Shown: one piece after another, positions 1-6,485 of the stretch
How the letters are laid out: each line of letters begins with the position of its first letter
Position numbering within the stretch: position 1 is the first letter of the stretch
IMG/VR virus record: IMGVR_UViG_3300031251_000969
Location: 1-52,589 of that record
Strand: one strand, 5' to 3'
DNA from: a virus
Length of the DNA: 52,589 nucleotides
Translations under genes and position numbers: made by a program
Notes under the pieces: generated by a model
Seen by the model: the letters and a program-made list of their open reading frames with translations, nothing else
Database searches by the model: none
What the model was told of the DNA's origin: nothing

Positions 1-567
1 ATGAGCACACCGGCGGACGCACGAGACCGCACACGTAAGCAGTGCGTAGACGTCCTCGACGAGCTGGAAGCCGCGAACGCCCAAACGCAGAAGGCGATCG
101 CGATCGCCCGGGCCGAGCGCGAGCGTGCCGAGAATTCCGATGACGACCTGGTCGTGACTGCCGAGCAGTACCGGGGGCGGCTGGCCGAGTTCGCCGGTCT
201 CGCGGAGGCGCTATCCGGCGCCGAGCGAACCGCGATCTTTGGTCTGCTGGGCCTCATCCTGACGAATCATGGGGCCACCAATCGTGTCCCCCGTTCGGTT
301 GGTTGCGGTGACGATGCTCCGCGAATGATCGCCGTGCAAATGATCGCCGTGCAAGGTCCCGCACTGCGAGCGATTCGCGAGGCCCGTGGCCGCAAGATCG
401 TTGAATTGGCGCAGAGGGTCGGCGTGGACCGCTCATTCATCACCAACGTCGAGACTGGCCAACTCCGTCGGATCGACGCCGAGATCTACACGTCCATCCT
501 GCGAGAACTTCGGATTTCTGACCATCGCGCACTGATGGCGAATCCCTTCGATGGGGCGCGGCCATGA
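1..567 (+). CDS. XRE-type helix-turn-helix DNA-binding protein
   Basis: Residues about 119-175 form an XRE-type helix-turn-helix (helices around LRAIREARG, IVELAQRVGVDRSFITNVE and YTSILREL), so the protein should bind operator DNA. Its position makes it a candidate repressor, Cro or excision-control protein. Residues 1-85 are Ala/Glu-rich and helical, with no family I recognise. The linker is odd: the 15-bp unit ATGATCGCCGTGCAA is tandemly duplicated (325-339 and 340-354), giving MIAVQMIAVQ. The ATG at 325 or 340 could be the original start of a 75-80 residue XRE protein to which upstream coding sequence has been joined. The frame is open from base 1, so its ribosome binding site lies outside the window. 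The helix-turn-helix call is firm; the role is inferred. Confidence 0.7.
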   Translation: MSTPADARDRTRKQCVDVLDELEAANAQTQKAIAIARAERERAENSDDDLVVTAEQYRGRLAEFAGLAEALSGAERTAIFGLLGLILTNHGATNRVPRSVGCGDDAPRMIAVQMIAVQGPALRAIREARGRKIVELAQRVGVDRSFITNVETGQLRRIDAEIYTSILRELRISDHRALMANPFDGARP

Positions 568-590
568 TCGAGTCCAGGCCCCGGACTGCG

Positions 591-773
591 TCACCGCGCT
601 GGCTTGGCGTTGATGATGCGACGGTCAGCGCGACCGAGGATCCGCGAAACCTGTTGCCGTTGCGCCGCAGTCGGCTCGGGCCACTTGGCAGCTTCGGCCT
701 GCAGGAGTGCCTCGACCTCTGCGGGCGCGTTGCCGGGTGCCAGTGGCCAGCGCTCTGGGTTGAATGCGGTCAT
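591..773 (-). CDS. Small hypothetical protein with its C-terminal coding sequence in an inverted repeat
   Basis: This 60-residue protein starts at ATG 773 behind a strong Shine-Dalgarno (AAAGGAGGAATC), which decides strand and start against the open plus-strand frame. The N-terminal half is Pro/Trp-rich (MTAFNPERWPLAPGNAPAE); the C-terminal half is a basic helix. No family is recognised. Its C-terminal segment AAQRQQVSRILGRADRR is encoded a second time, in inverted orientation, at 799-850 on the plus strand. The two copies differ at two bases, and both changes are synonymous. Inversion of the DNA between the copies would exchange the C-terminal tail (IINAKPAR for ARAAS). Confidence 0.6.
   Translation of the reverse strand: MTAFNPERWPLAPGNAPAEVEALLQAEAAKWPEPTAAQRQQVSRILGRADRRIINAKPAR
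619..670. repeat. Left arm of a 52-bp inverted repeat
   Basis: This arm matches the reverse complement of 799-850 at 50 of 52 positions. It encodes the C-terminal part of the leftward 60-residue protein. A 128-bp segment (671-798) carrying that gene's start codon and Shine-Dalgarno separates the arms. Confidence 0.85.
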
Positions 774-798
774 GATTCCTCCTTTGGATTGAATACTG

Positions 799-850
799 CT
801 GCAGCGCAACGGCAACAGGTTTCGCGGATCCTCGGTCGCGCCGACCGTCG
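799..850. repeat. Right arm of a 52-bp inverted repeat
   Basis: This is the inverted partner of 619-670. Read on the plus strand it encodes AAQRQQVSRILGRADRR and then ARAAS with a stop at 867-869, in the frame a flipped copy of the small leftward gene would use. No start codon with a ribosome binding site precedes it now, so in the present orientation it looks silent. The rest of the 774-928 gap holds only a weak hairpin (CCACG/CGTGG at 892-905). Confidence 0.8.
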
Positions 851-928
851 CGCAAGGGCTGCATCATGAGTGCCTGCATGCAAACGGCCCCCCACGCATA
901 CGTGGAGGACCGCAGTGGCACGGTCAGC

Positions 929-1135
929 TCAGTTAAGCCATCGGCCGACACCGCCGTGATCGCTGCATGTACCCGACCGATGGTGGCTCGTAGACCAGCT
1001 GCCATCGCTGCACTGAGCCGTAGCACCCGGCGGTGGTGTAGGCCCGTACGTCTCAGCGTTGGCGAAACCCGCTCCCAGCAGCAGCCCGGCACCGATCGCG
1101 AGCACAGCGCAACCGCCGATCAGATGATGTTTCAT
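929..1135 (-). CDS. Secreted DUF3761-like protein
   Basis: This 68-residue protein has a Sec signal peptide (residues 1-27: basic MKHH, hydrophobic GLLLGAGF, cleavage after ANA). A short mature domain follows with the pattern CSDGSWSTSHHRSGTCSDHG, which matches DUF3761, a family of small exported actinobacterial and phage proteins of unknown function. The start at 1135 follows GGGAGGTAAGACG, a good ribosome binding site. The gene reads leftward, against the early operon, so it could be expressed in the lysogen. The long plus-strand frame across it is a shadow. Confidence 0.75.
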   Translation of the reverse strand: MKHHLIGGCAVLAIGAGLLLGAGFANAETYGPTPPPGATAQCSDGSWSTSHHRSGTCSDHGGVGRWLN

Positions 1136-1185
1136 CGTCTTACCTCCCAGTACAGATTTCTTGATGGCCTGGGAACTCTACTGGC

Positions 1186-1201
1186 CCGCACTGCCGTGCG
1201 G
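1186..1201. other. Short perfect hairpin upstream of the leftward DUF3761 gene
   Basis: CCGCAC and GTGCGG are separated by TGCC, in the 1136-1401 stretch where no gene is confidently called. It could be an operator or the end of a leftward transcript. It has no T-tract, so a terminator is not supported. Confidence 0.35.
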
Positions 1202-1233
1202 ACCAGAATCATGAACGTCACTCAGGCCGCATC

Positions 1234-1929
1234 GTGAGAGCCCGCGAGCGCGCCCGGATCCTCGATCAGCGCCACAGCGACGTCATCTGCGGTCTCGACG
1301 CGATCCGGTCGTCACTCCGTCGCGTCGAGACCGCAGCACGAGTTGAACGCCTCGCGGCCGACTCGACCACGCTGGCGTTGCGGATGCTGCAGCGCGAGGG
1401 GCTAGTCCGCGTGGCTGATGGAGGCCTCGATCTCGGCGACAATGCCGAGCAGCCCGTAAAGCAACGTCTTGTCGGCGACGACGTCCCCTCCCATCAGTCC
1501 GGCGTTGACGACGGTGTCACGGAGCTTCTTGCAGCGGACGGCCCCGTCGGGCAACGCGATCTGGCCGATGTTGTTGATCTCCACGATTCTTCTCCTTCGG
1601 ATGGTTCTGGCGACTCAACCGTAGGAGACGGGCGCCCCGGCCGTGATGGATCCACGGCCGGGGACAACGCCCGCATCAGCAACCCGTTCGCTGCCGAGCT
1701 CACCGACGCTGAGGTCCGCCGTATCGAGCGCGTTTTCAGCCACCAGCCGTCCGCCGCCGCTGCGCCAGGGGCTGTGCGCGCGCAGGCGGACCCGTCCCAC
1801 CCGGCCAGCAGCGCGGACGCTACCCGCGCGCGCCGGGTGGGACACCAAACTTCTGGCGACTTCTCGCCGGAACACCCTGCGGATCAAGGGGATAGCGCAG
1901 GGACAACGAAAAACCCCGGCGCGACCTGA
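1234..1929 (+). CDS. Possible hypothetical protein, overlapped antisense by a small gene
   Basis: This frame (GTG start, 231 codons) is uncertain. Residues 1-60 (RILDQRHSDVICGLDAIRSS and onward) and about 147-175 (ISNPFAAELTDAEVRRIERV) look protein-like with good codon use. The middle third is opposed by the better-supported leftward gene at 1402-1584. No Shine-Dalgarno precedes the GTG. The stop codon falls inside the loop of a strong hairpin (1914-1944), as would suit a gene end. It may be a real helical regulator, a decayed gene, or two coincidental open stretches. Confidence 0.3.
   Translation: MRARERARILDQRHSDVICGLDAIRSSLRRVETAARVERLAADSTTLALRMLQREGLVRVADGGLDLGDNAEQPVKQRLVGDDVPSHQSGVDDGVTELLAADGPVGQRDLADVVDLHDSSPSDGSGDSTVGDGRPGRDGSTAGDNARISNPFAAELTDAEVRRIERVFSHQPSAAAAPGAVRAQADPSHPASSADATRARRVGHQTSGDFSPEHPADQGDSAGTTKNPGAT
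1402..1584 (-). CDS. Small hypothetical protein
   Basis: This 60-residue acidic protein starts with GTG at 1584, preceded by GAAGGAGAAGAATC. Nearly every codon on this strand ends in G or C across its whole length, whereas the opposing plus-strand frame has poorer codon use here; that is why I favour the leftward gene. The sequence (VEINNIGQIALPDGAVRCKK and onward) has no signal peptide, membrane segment or motif I recognise. It lies leftward like the two small genes to its left, and the three may form one lysogeny-region transcript. Confidence 0.55.
   Translation of the reverse strand: MEINNIGQIALPDGAVRCKKLRDTVVNAGLMGGDVVADKTLLYGLLGIVAEIEASISHAD
1635..1663. other. GC-rich perfect hairpin, terminator-like
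   Basis: CCCCGGCCGTG and CACGGCCGGGG form an 11-bp perfect stem with a 7-base loop. No T-tract follows on either strand. It lies just upstream of the leftward gene at 1402-1584, so it could shield that gene from readthrough or act as an operator. Confidence 0.45.
1794..1843. other. Nested inverted repeat
   Basis: The outer arms GTCCCACCCGGC (1794-1805) and GCCGGGTGGGAC (1832-1843) are perfect complements. Inside them lie GCGCGG (1811-1816) and CCGCGC (1824-1829). The result is a long two-part hairpin just upstream of the rightward early operon. It could be an operator pair or a structured leader; I see no T-tract. Confidence 0.5.
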
Positions 1930-1944
1930 ACCGTCGCGCCGGGG
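1909..1944 (-). terminator. Intrinsic terminator reading leftward
   Basis: CCCCGGCGCGAC (1914-1925) and GTCGCGCCGGGG (1933-1944) form a 12-bp perfect stem with a 7-base loop. On the minus strand a run of five T residues follows directly (1909-1913 complement). On the plus strand the T-tract is absent. It would stop antisense transcription entering from the early operon, or serve as a weak bidirectional end for the frame ending at 1929. Confidence 0.6.
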
Positions 1945-1984
1945 AATCAAATCCAACTCTCGACAACCTCCACGAAAGGCCGTC

Positions 1985-2239
1985 ATGCATCAGAGTACCG
2001 AACAGCCCATCAGCCACAAGGCGCGCGCACTAGACGCGCTCGCCGACAGCGTCCAGGAGTACGCGGTTGGAGCCGCCGGCCAACGCGCACAAGCCCACGC
2101 CACCCTGCACGCCGCCGAGCAGCTCGAGGCCGCAGTCGAGCAGCTGCGGCGCCTCGCCGACGCGCAGGAACATGTCAACAAGCATCTGTTCGATGGCGGC
2201 GTCTACAAGTCCGCCCCGCAGTTCGGTGGCGTCCGATGA
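1985..2239 (+). CDS. Hypothetical helical protein, first gene of the early operon
   Basis: This 84-residue, mostly alpha-helical protein (ARALDALADSVQEYAVGAAG, AAEQLEAAVEQLRRLADAQE) has no recognised domain. ATG 1985 follows GAAAGG with suitable spacing. It is the first of a long run of rightward genes joined by 4-base ATGA overlaps; its stop overlaps the next start. Confidence 0.65.
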   Translation: MHQSTEQPISHKARALDALADSVQEYAVGAAGQRAQAHATLHAAEQLEAAVEQLRRLADAQEHVNKHLFDGGVYKSAPQFGGVR

Positions 2240-2478
2240 GCGCACCGACGCAGCCTCCGTCACCGATCTGGCGGGACGACGCCAGCGGCCTGACTGTCTG
2301 GATGAACGGCGCCCTGATTGAAATCGACACCGGCGGAGACACGTTCGCGCGCATGCTTCCCGAAGATGCTGCCGAGCTGCCCGGGCCGTTCGCCACGGCA
2401 ATAGCCGAGGCGCTCGCGTGGTCCGCCCGATGGAACGTCAACACGCGCACTTACGACGCAGTCGAGGTGGCGGCATGA
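2236..2478 (+). CDS. Hypothetical protein
   Basis: This 80-residue protein overlaps its upstream neighbour by ATGA, so translation is probably coupled. It looks like a small beta/alpha fold (LTVWMNGALIEIDTGGDTFA). No family is recognised. Confidence 0.65.
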   Translation: MSAPTQPPSPIWRDDASGLTVWMNGALIEIDTGGDTFARMLPEDAAELPGPFATAIAEALAWSARWNVNTRTYDAVEVAA

Positions 2479-2597
2479 CCATCGCACTCGCCTTCATGGC
2501 CTCCGCGCTCGCCATCTGTGTCCGCGCACAGTTCACCGACAAGCCTTCTGCCGACGACACATTCATCCGCGTCGAGGGTGGGGAGTGGATCGAGTGA
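2475..2597 (+). CDS. Very small membrane-inserted peptide
   Basis: This 40-residue frame (ATG 2475, TGA 2595-2597) begins with a hydrophobic stretch, MTIALAFMASALAICVRAQ, followed by an acidic tail. Both ends overlap neighbours in the same way as the rest of the operon (ATGA upstream, GTGA downstream), which is the main reason to believe it is translated. The function is unknown. Confidence 0.5.
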   Translation: MTIALAFMASALAICVRAQFTDKPSADDTFIRVEGGEWIE

Positions 2598-2908
2598 CCA
2601 TCGCCCAAGAGTTCGCCGTCATGCTGCCCGACGGCTTGCTACTGCAGGAACTGCAGCAGCGGCACAACATGTTCGGCCAGTGCATCAGCGAGCAGCCCGT
2701 CGGCCCGCGCATTTATCGCACACGCGCCGAAGCCGAGCACGTCGTCAATGAATTGCGCGGTGCCGCAATGAAGATCGGCGTCCAGGACCTGCTAGCCGTC
2801 GTCGTCACCCGCTACTGCGGCCCGTGGTCATCACCCTTCCAGGCCGAAGTGCTCGCACAGCAGTTCCTCACCTACATCGACACCTACGAGAAAGACCTCG
2901 ACACATGA
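2594..2908 (+). CDS. Hypothetical protein
   Basis: This 104-residue protein starts at GTG 2594, overlapping the previous stop. Its content is alpha/beta with no membrane segment (MLPDGLLLQELQQRHNMFGQ). No family is recognised. The ATG of the next gene overlaps its stop. Confidence 0.65.
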   Translation: MTIAQEFAVMLPDGLLLQELQQRHNMFGQCISEQPVGPRIYRTRAEAEHVVNELRGAAMKIGVQDLLAVVVTRYCGPWSSPFQAEVLAQQFLTYIDTYEKDLDT

Positions 2909-3297
2909 AACTTCACACCATCATCGCCGCAACCATCGGCGCTGCCGCGATCGCCGCACCGCTCGTCGTCGCGGCACCGGCCCACGCAGACACCACGGCC
3001 GGCGACTCAATCGTCTACCAGTTCTGTAGCGACACAACGGAGAACGGCGTCAGCACCTGGTATGACGGCGACAACGATCTACGCAGCTTCGACCGCACGC
3101 ACCTGCCGAGCTTCCGGCCCAGTGATGGCAACTACTGCGGCACGCAGCGCGACTACTCGCGATCCGCCTATCAGCTGACCGGCAACTCGATCCAGACGTA
3201 CGGCTATTGGGCATCGTGCGAAATCACCGTCAACGGCACCCTGGTCGCCTCGAACGCCGCCACTGGCCACTACTCGATCGCCGAGTGCAGCGCATGA
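2905..3297 (+). CDS. Secreted small protein
   Basis: This 130-residue protein opens with a clear Sec signal peptide (MKLHTIIAATIGAAAIAAPL, cleavage after the AHA at about residues 28-30). The mature part of about 100 residues contains several cysteines likely to form disulfides. The fold is not recognised. An exported protein inside the early operon is unusual and may act at the cell envelope, for instance in superinfection exclusion, but nothing in the sequence proves that. Confidence 0.65.
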   Translation: MKLHTIIAATIGAAAIAAPLVVAAPAHADTTAGDSIVYQFCSDTTENGVSTWYDGDNDLRSFDRTHLPSFRPSDGNYCGTQRDYSRSAYQLTGNSIQTYGYWASCEITVNGTLVASNAATGHYSIAECSA

Positions 3298-3539
3298 AAT
3301 TCTTCCGGCACACCAAGATCCGCGCGGCCAAGCTCAACGCACGCCTGCAGAAGTCCTACCAGATCAGCATCGATCAGCGGATGGAGATCGGCCGGCATCG
3401 CGCCGCCAGGCATTCACTGACGGTCGCGGCGCTGTGCCGCCGCAGTTTCGACGAGTTCCTCGCAGCCCGTGAAGCCCTATGGAATTCGCGCGGAATCACA
3501 CACGTCGAGTACTTCATGCCCGATGCGGTGACGGCATGA
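3294..3539 (+). CDS. Hypothetical basic protein
   Basis: This 81-residue protein is strongly basic at the N terminus (MKFFRHTKIRAAKLNARLQK) and helical, which would suit nucleic-acid binding. No motif supports a specific role. It overlaps both neighbours by ATGA. Confidence 0.6.
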   Translation: MKFFRHTKIRAAKLNARLQKSYQISIDQRMEIGRHRAARHSLTVAALCRRSFDEFLAAREALWNSRGITHVEYFMPDAVTA

Positions 3540-3850
3540 GCACCATCGGGACCTACGGCGAGATCGCCGACGGCATCAAGATCGCCGTAGAGAAGCAGCG
3601 TGAGAACGAGCAGCTCGGCCGCCTGGCCAACGCACTCAAGGCCCGGGCCATCGAGCACGGCTGCAACTACTCGATTCAACACACCGACGCCGACCGGCTT
3701 GCCATCGTCGAGATCAGGTTTTGGCCAATCGGCATGCAGTCCAACGCCTACGCGCCAGTCAAGACCACCGGGCCGACGTTGGCGCACACGATCGACAAGG
3801 TGATCGACCTGATCGATCACCACGACTGGGCAGCCGAGGCGCAGCGATGA
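3536..3850 (+). CDS. Hypothetical protein
   Basis: This 104-residue protein has an N-terminal helix (ADGIKIAVEKQRENEQLGRL) and a mixed C-terminal part ending in a histidine-containing helix (DLIDHHDW). No family is recognised. It overlaps both neighbours by four bases. Confidence 0.6.
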   Translation: MSTIGTYGEIADGIKIAVEKQRENEQLGRLANALKARAIEHGCNYSIQHTDADRLAIVEIRFWPIGMQSNAYAPVKTTGPTLAHTIDKVIDLIDHHDWAAEAQR

Positions 3851-4077
3851 ACGCGCCGAAGCCGGGTGCCGCAGCGCGGCTGATCCACGATGTCATCGAG
3901 ACCATCCCGGCACCGCCCGGCTGGTCGTGGACCGTCGTCGGCGACATGAAGTACACGCAGGGCTGCCGCGATGGGATCCCCACGCTGTACCTCGAGTACC
4001 ACTGCGACGACGACATCGAAATGATCTACCTCGTCGGCCAGCACGACCTCGCGCCCGAGGTGAAGCGCAATGGCTGA
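3847..4077 (+). CDS. Hypothetical protein
   Basis: This 76-residue acidic protein (APPGWSWTVVGDMKYTQGCR) has no recognised domain. Its 3' end overlaps the WhiB-like gene by eight bases, so the two are probably translated together. Confidence 0.6.
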   Translation: MNAPKPGAAARLIHDVIETIPAPPGWSWTVVGDMKYTQGCRDGIPTLYLEYHCDDDIEMIYLVGQHDLAPEVKRNG

Positions 4078-4351
4078 CCAGTCCTGGCGTCTGTACGCCA
4101 AGTGCGCCAACGATGACGCAATCGAGCGGATGGACGAGATCGTCGACAGCCGCACGCCCGCGGCCATCAAACGCCGTCGCGCCATCGAGTTCTGCCACGG
4201 CTGCACAGTGGTCCGCGAATGTGCGTTGTCCGCAAGGCAGCACGCCGACATCGGCGTGATAGCGGCCGGGGTTGTGCTGAGCGAGACGGCGAACAGCGCA
4301 CCCGGCAACCGCGCCGATCTGCAGCGACTCAAGGCGGTGGCCGGTGTATAG
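4070..4351 (+). CDS. whiB: WhiB-family iron-sulfur transcription factor (phage Wbl)
   Basis: Cys12, Cys42, Cys45 and Cys51 give the WhiB arrangement Cx29-Cx2-Cx5-C that holds a 4Fe-4S cluster. Wbl proteins are actinobacterial regulators that usually act with the primary sigma factor. In mycobacteriophage TM4 a phage WhiB represses host whiB2 and causes superinfection exclusion. The usual GVWGG turn is degenerate here (GVIAAGVV), with the Trp and both of the final glycines altered, so partner or DNA recognition may differ. At 93 residues it has normal Wbl length. It sits in the middle of the early operon and so should be made early after induction. Confidence 0.85.
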   Translation: MADQSWRLYAKCANDDAIERMDEIVDSRTPAAIKRRRAIEFCHGCTVVRECALSARQHADIGVIAAGVVLSETANSAPGNRADLQRLKAVAGV

Positions 4352-4655
4352 GTCAACCGAAGAGATCCACGTAGCGGCAATGAACCTGGTTGAGCAGTTC
4401 CTCGAAACACCTGATCCTGCAGTGAATCTGGCTGAACTCGCCGGACGCTGCATGCATCATCCGGCCGAGACGGCGCAGATCCTCATGGCGTTCATCGCCT
4501 GGCATGATCACGCACTCAACGAACGCCAACTGCAGGCGCGCGCCGAGCTGACTCGCGTCGAGCAGGCGCGACGCATCCTGAACTCACCGGCCATGGACCG
4601 TGAAATCCGGCGGACACGCATCACTGTCCGGCCGCGGGGGACGGTGCCGGCATGA
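4344..4655 (+). CDS. Hypothetical helical protein
   Basis: This 103-residue protein starts at GTG 4344, eight bases inside the WhiB-like gene. It is almost all helix (LVEQFLETPDPAVNLAELAG, HALNERQLQARAELTRVEQA) with a basic C terminus. No family is recognised. Confidence 0.6.
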   Translation: MYRSTEEIHVAAMNLVEQFLETPDPAVNLAELAGRCMHHPAETAQILMAFIAWHDHALNERQLQARAELTRVEQARRILNSPAMDREIRRTRITVRPRGTVPA

Positions 4656-4981
4656 ACACCGCCAATAACGCGTTCGTTCCGGATCCGAAGGAGATCGCAC
4701 GCTGCCGAGGCTGCAAGGCACGAATTTTCTTCGCCCGCACAGGGCGCATGCGCGACAAGGGCACCAAGCACGTTCTCATGGTGATTGACGTCAATCCCGT
4801 TGGCGACGGAAACCTCTCGCTGTCAAGGAAATTCGATGCCGGATTGGGCCGCCCGGTCGCGCACGTAGAGGTTGTGAGCCTCGGGCAGGCCGCTGGGATG
4901 CGCGCGCTCGGCCTGCCGACCTACCAGGACCATCACCGGCATTGCCCGAACGCTGACGACTTCCGTCATAGGCCGCCGTGA
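4652..4981 (+). CDS. Zinc-ribbon-like hypothetical protein
   Basis: This 109-residue protein has CRGC near residue 18 and a C-terminal HHRHC, which together could form a zinc site. The pattern with KARIFFARTG is common in small actinophage proteins of unknown role. It overlaps both neighbours by ATGA or GTGA. Confidence 0.65.
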   Translation: MNTANNAFVPDPKEIARCRGCKARIFFARTGRMRDKGTKHVLMVIDVNPVGDGNLSLSRKFDAGLGRPVAHVEVVSLGQAAGMRALGLPTYQDHHRHCPNADDFRHRPP

Positions 4982-5130
4982 CCGCGCCCGAGCAGCTCGT
5001 CGATGGCATCCCATGCATCCGCTGCTGGCGCCAGCAACACGGCCTGTACGTGCGCCTGATCACCGGCATCTGCACCTACTGCCGGCCACTGAATCCGAGA
5101 CCAGACCGAAAGCGAGACCGCCGATGCTAG
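4978..5130 (+). CDS. Small zinc-ribbon protein
   Basis: This 50-residue frame starts at GTG 4978 on the previous stop. It contains CIRC and CTYC about 16 residues apart, a minimal zinc ribbon, followed by a very basic tail (PRPDRKRDRRC). A nucleic-acid or protein interaction role is plausible; no family is recognised. Confidence 0.55.
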   Translation: MTAPEQLVDGIPCIRCWRQQHGLYVRLITGICTYCRPLNPRPDRKRDRRC

Positions 5131-5291
5131 ACACCAAACTCACACCAGCCCGACAAGTGCTGTACGCCTTGCAATTCCAGTCACACATCTACGCAGGCAC
5201 CGTTCCGCAGGCCGAGATCGAACGCCGCCGCCAGCGCAACAAGGTGGCACGCCGATCGCGCCGCATCAACCGATTGGCGGCCAAGCGATGA
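5124..5291 (+). CDS. Small basic protein
   Basis: This 55-residue protein ends in a dense Arg/Lys helix (IERRRQRNKVARRSRRINRL), suggesting nucleic-acid binding. It overlaps the zinc-ribbon gene by seven bases. The function is unknown. Confidence 0.55.
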   Translation: MLDTKLTPARQVLYALQFQSHIYAGTVPQAEIERRRQRNKVARRSRRINRLAAKR

Positions 5292-5458
5292 ACAAGCCCG
5301 TAGAAATGGACGCGAACCGACCGTCGTCGCATATCGACTTCACTGGGTATGGGCAAGGATTCAGCATCCCCCGATACTTCATCGAGCAGCTCGGTGCCGA
5401 TGCTCCCGCATTCTTTCGTGGCATCGCTGATGCGATCGAGCAGGGCGAAACGTCATGA
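5288..5458 (+). CDS. Small hypothetical protein
   Basis: This 56-residue protein (start ATG 5288, overlapping the previous stop) has an aromatic-rich centre (GFSIPRYFIEQLGADAPAFF). It has no recognised motif. The overlaps on both sides are the main support for expression. Confidence 0.5.
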   Translation: MNKPVEMDANRPSSHIDFTGYGQGFSIPRYFIEQLGADAPAFFRGIADAIEQGETS

Positions 5459-5577
5459 GCTACAACGAGGACGCCGAGCCCGACTACGAGCAGATGCAGG
5501 ACGACCGCGACGAACGCCGGTTCGACAAGAAGGTCGACCGCATGGACCGCACCGAACCCTGGTGGCGAGTCTCGTGA
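5455..5577 (+). CDS. Small highly charged protein
   Basis: This 40-residue frame (ATG 5455, TGA 5575-5577) alternates acidic and basic residues (EDAEPDYEQMQDDRDERRFD). It bridges the previous gene and the exonuclease with 4-base overlaps at both ends. It might be an acidic regulator of the nuclease, but that is only position-based inference. Confidence 0.5.
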   Translation: MSYNEDAEPDYEQMQDDRDERRFDKKVDRMDRTEPWWRVS

Positions 5578-6485
5578 AGGCGGTCCAGGTCAAGAATCCA
5601 GCCGCACCCGGCTCGCGGGAATGGCTGCAGCTCGTCAGCGCGTCGAAGATCCCTGTCATCCTCGGGATCTCGCGGTATCAGTCGCAGTACACGCTCTGGC
5701 ACGAGATGGCCGGCCTAGTCGAATCGAAGGCCGCGGCCGCTGCCACGCAGGACGATTGGGACTACGGGCACGCCGCCGAGCTGGCCGCCGCAGAGTACTG
5801 GAAGTACAAGACGCCGCCGACGTGGCGGCTCTCGCGGGTCGAAGTGCAGTACACGCGGCCAGACCTTCCCTATGGCAACGCCGCAACCATCGACCGCCGT
5901 GCTTCGTGCGGGCAGCTGCGCCGGGTCGTCGAGATCAAGACCGCCCGCGATCTCGCCGAGTGGGGCGACGACGGCAGTGGCATCGTTCCGGCCGACTATG
6001 CCGCGCAGGTGATCTGGCAGCAGTTCATCACCGGCTGGCACGACGACGCCGACATCGTGCTGTGGCCGCAGTATGGCAAGCCGAAGATCTATCACGTCGT
6101 CTACGACCTGCAGGTCGCCCAGGCGCTCGACGAGGCTGCCTACCGGTGGATGCACTCGCTCAAGACTCTCGTTGCACCACCGCTCGACGACTCGGTCAGC
6201 TGCTACGAGACGGTCAAGGCCTTGCACCCCGACATCGACGGCAGCACAGCAGAACTCGACCCAAAGCTGGCCGCCGAGTTCCTCGCCACGTCAACCGACC
6301 TCAAGGCGCTCAAGTCCAAGCAGCGGCTTGCCGCCACCAAGGTGCTCGACGCCATGGGGAACGCCCAGTACGCCCAGGTCAACGGCGTCAAGATTGCTGA
6401 CCGCCGACCCAACAAGTACGGCATCACGTTGATGCCGAACTACAAGATCACCACCAACGAGATCCAAGGAGCCAACGCAGCATGA
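5574..6485 (+). CDS. YqaJ-type (lambda-exonuclease-like) recombination nuclease
   Basis: This 303-residue protein carries the PD-(D/E)XK exonuclease core: Gly65-x3-Glu69 in DYGHAAELAA, Asp107 in NAATIDRRA, and Glu120-x-Lys122 in VVEIKTA. YqaJ enzymes resect double-stranded ends so that a partner annealase can load. The recT gene follows immediately and overlaps its stop by ATGA, the classic two-component phage recombination module. I chose GTG 5574 because it overlaps the preceding stop and the conserved region begins soon after; longer upstream starts would run through two other small genes. Confidence 0.85.
   Translation: MKAVQVKNPAAPGSREWLQLVSASKIPVILGISRYQSQYTLWHEMAGLVESKAAAAATQDDWDYGHAAELAAAEYWKYKTPPTWRLSRVEVQYTRPDLPYGNAATIDRRASCGQLRRVVEIKTARDLAEWGDDGSGIVPADYAAQVIWQQFITGWHDDADIVLWPQYGKPKIYHVVYDLQVAQALDEAAYRWMHSLKTLVAPPLDDSVSCYETVKALHPDIDGSTAELDPKLAAEFLATSTDLKALKSKQRLAATKVLDAMGNAQYAQVNGVKIADRRPNKYGITLMPNYKITTNEIQGANAA

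Noticed and set aside
564-869. Plus-strand frame opposite the small leftward gene
   Set aside because: No ribosome binding site and odd composition; the leftward frame has AAAGGAGGAATC before its ATG. Its last 20 codons matter only as the right repeat arm.
866-1237. Plus-strand frame across the DUF3761 gene
   Set aside because: The opposite strand encodes a signal peptide and a recognisable Cys-containing domain with a good ribosome binding site.
5349-5573. N-terminal extension of the exonuclease by about 75 codons
   Set aside because: It would run in another frame through two small genes joined by 4-base overlaps; the conserved exonuclease region begins after GTG 5574.
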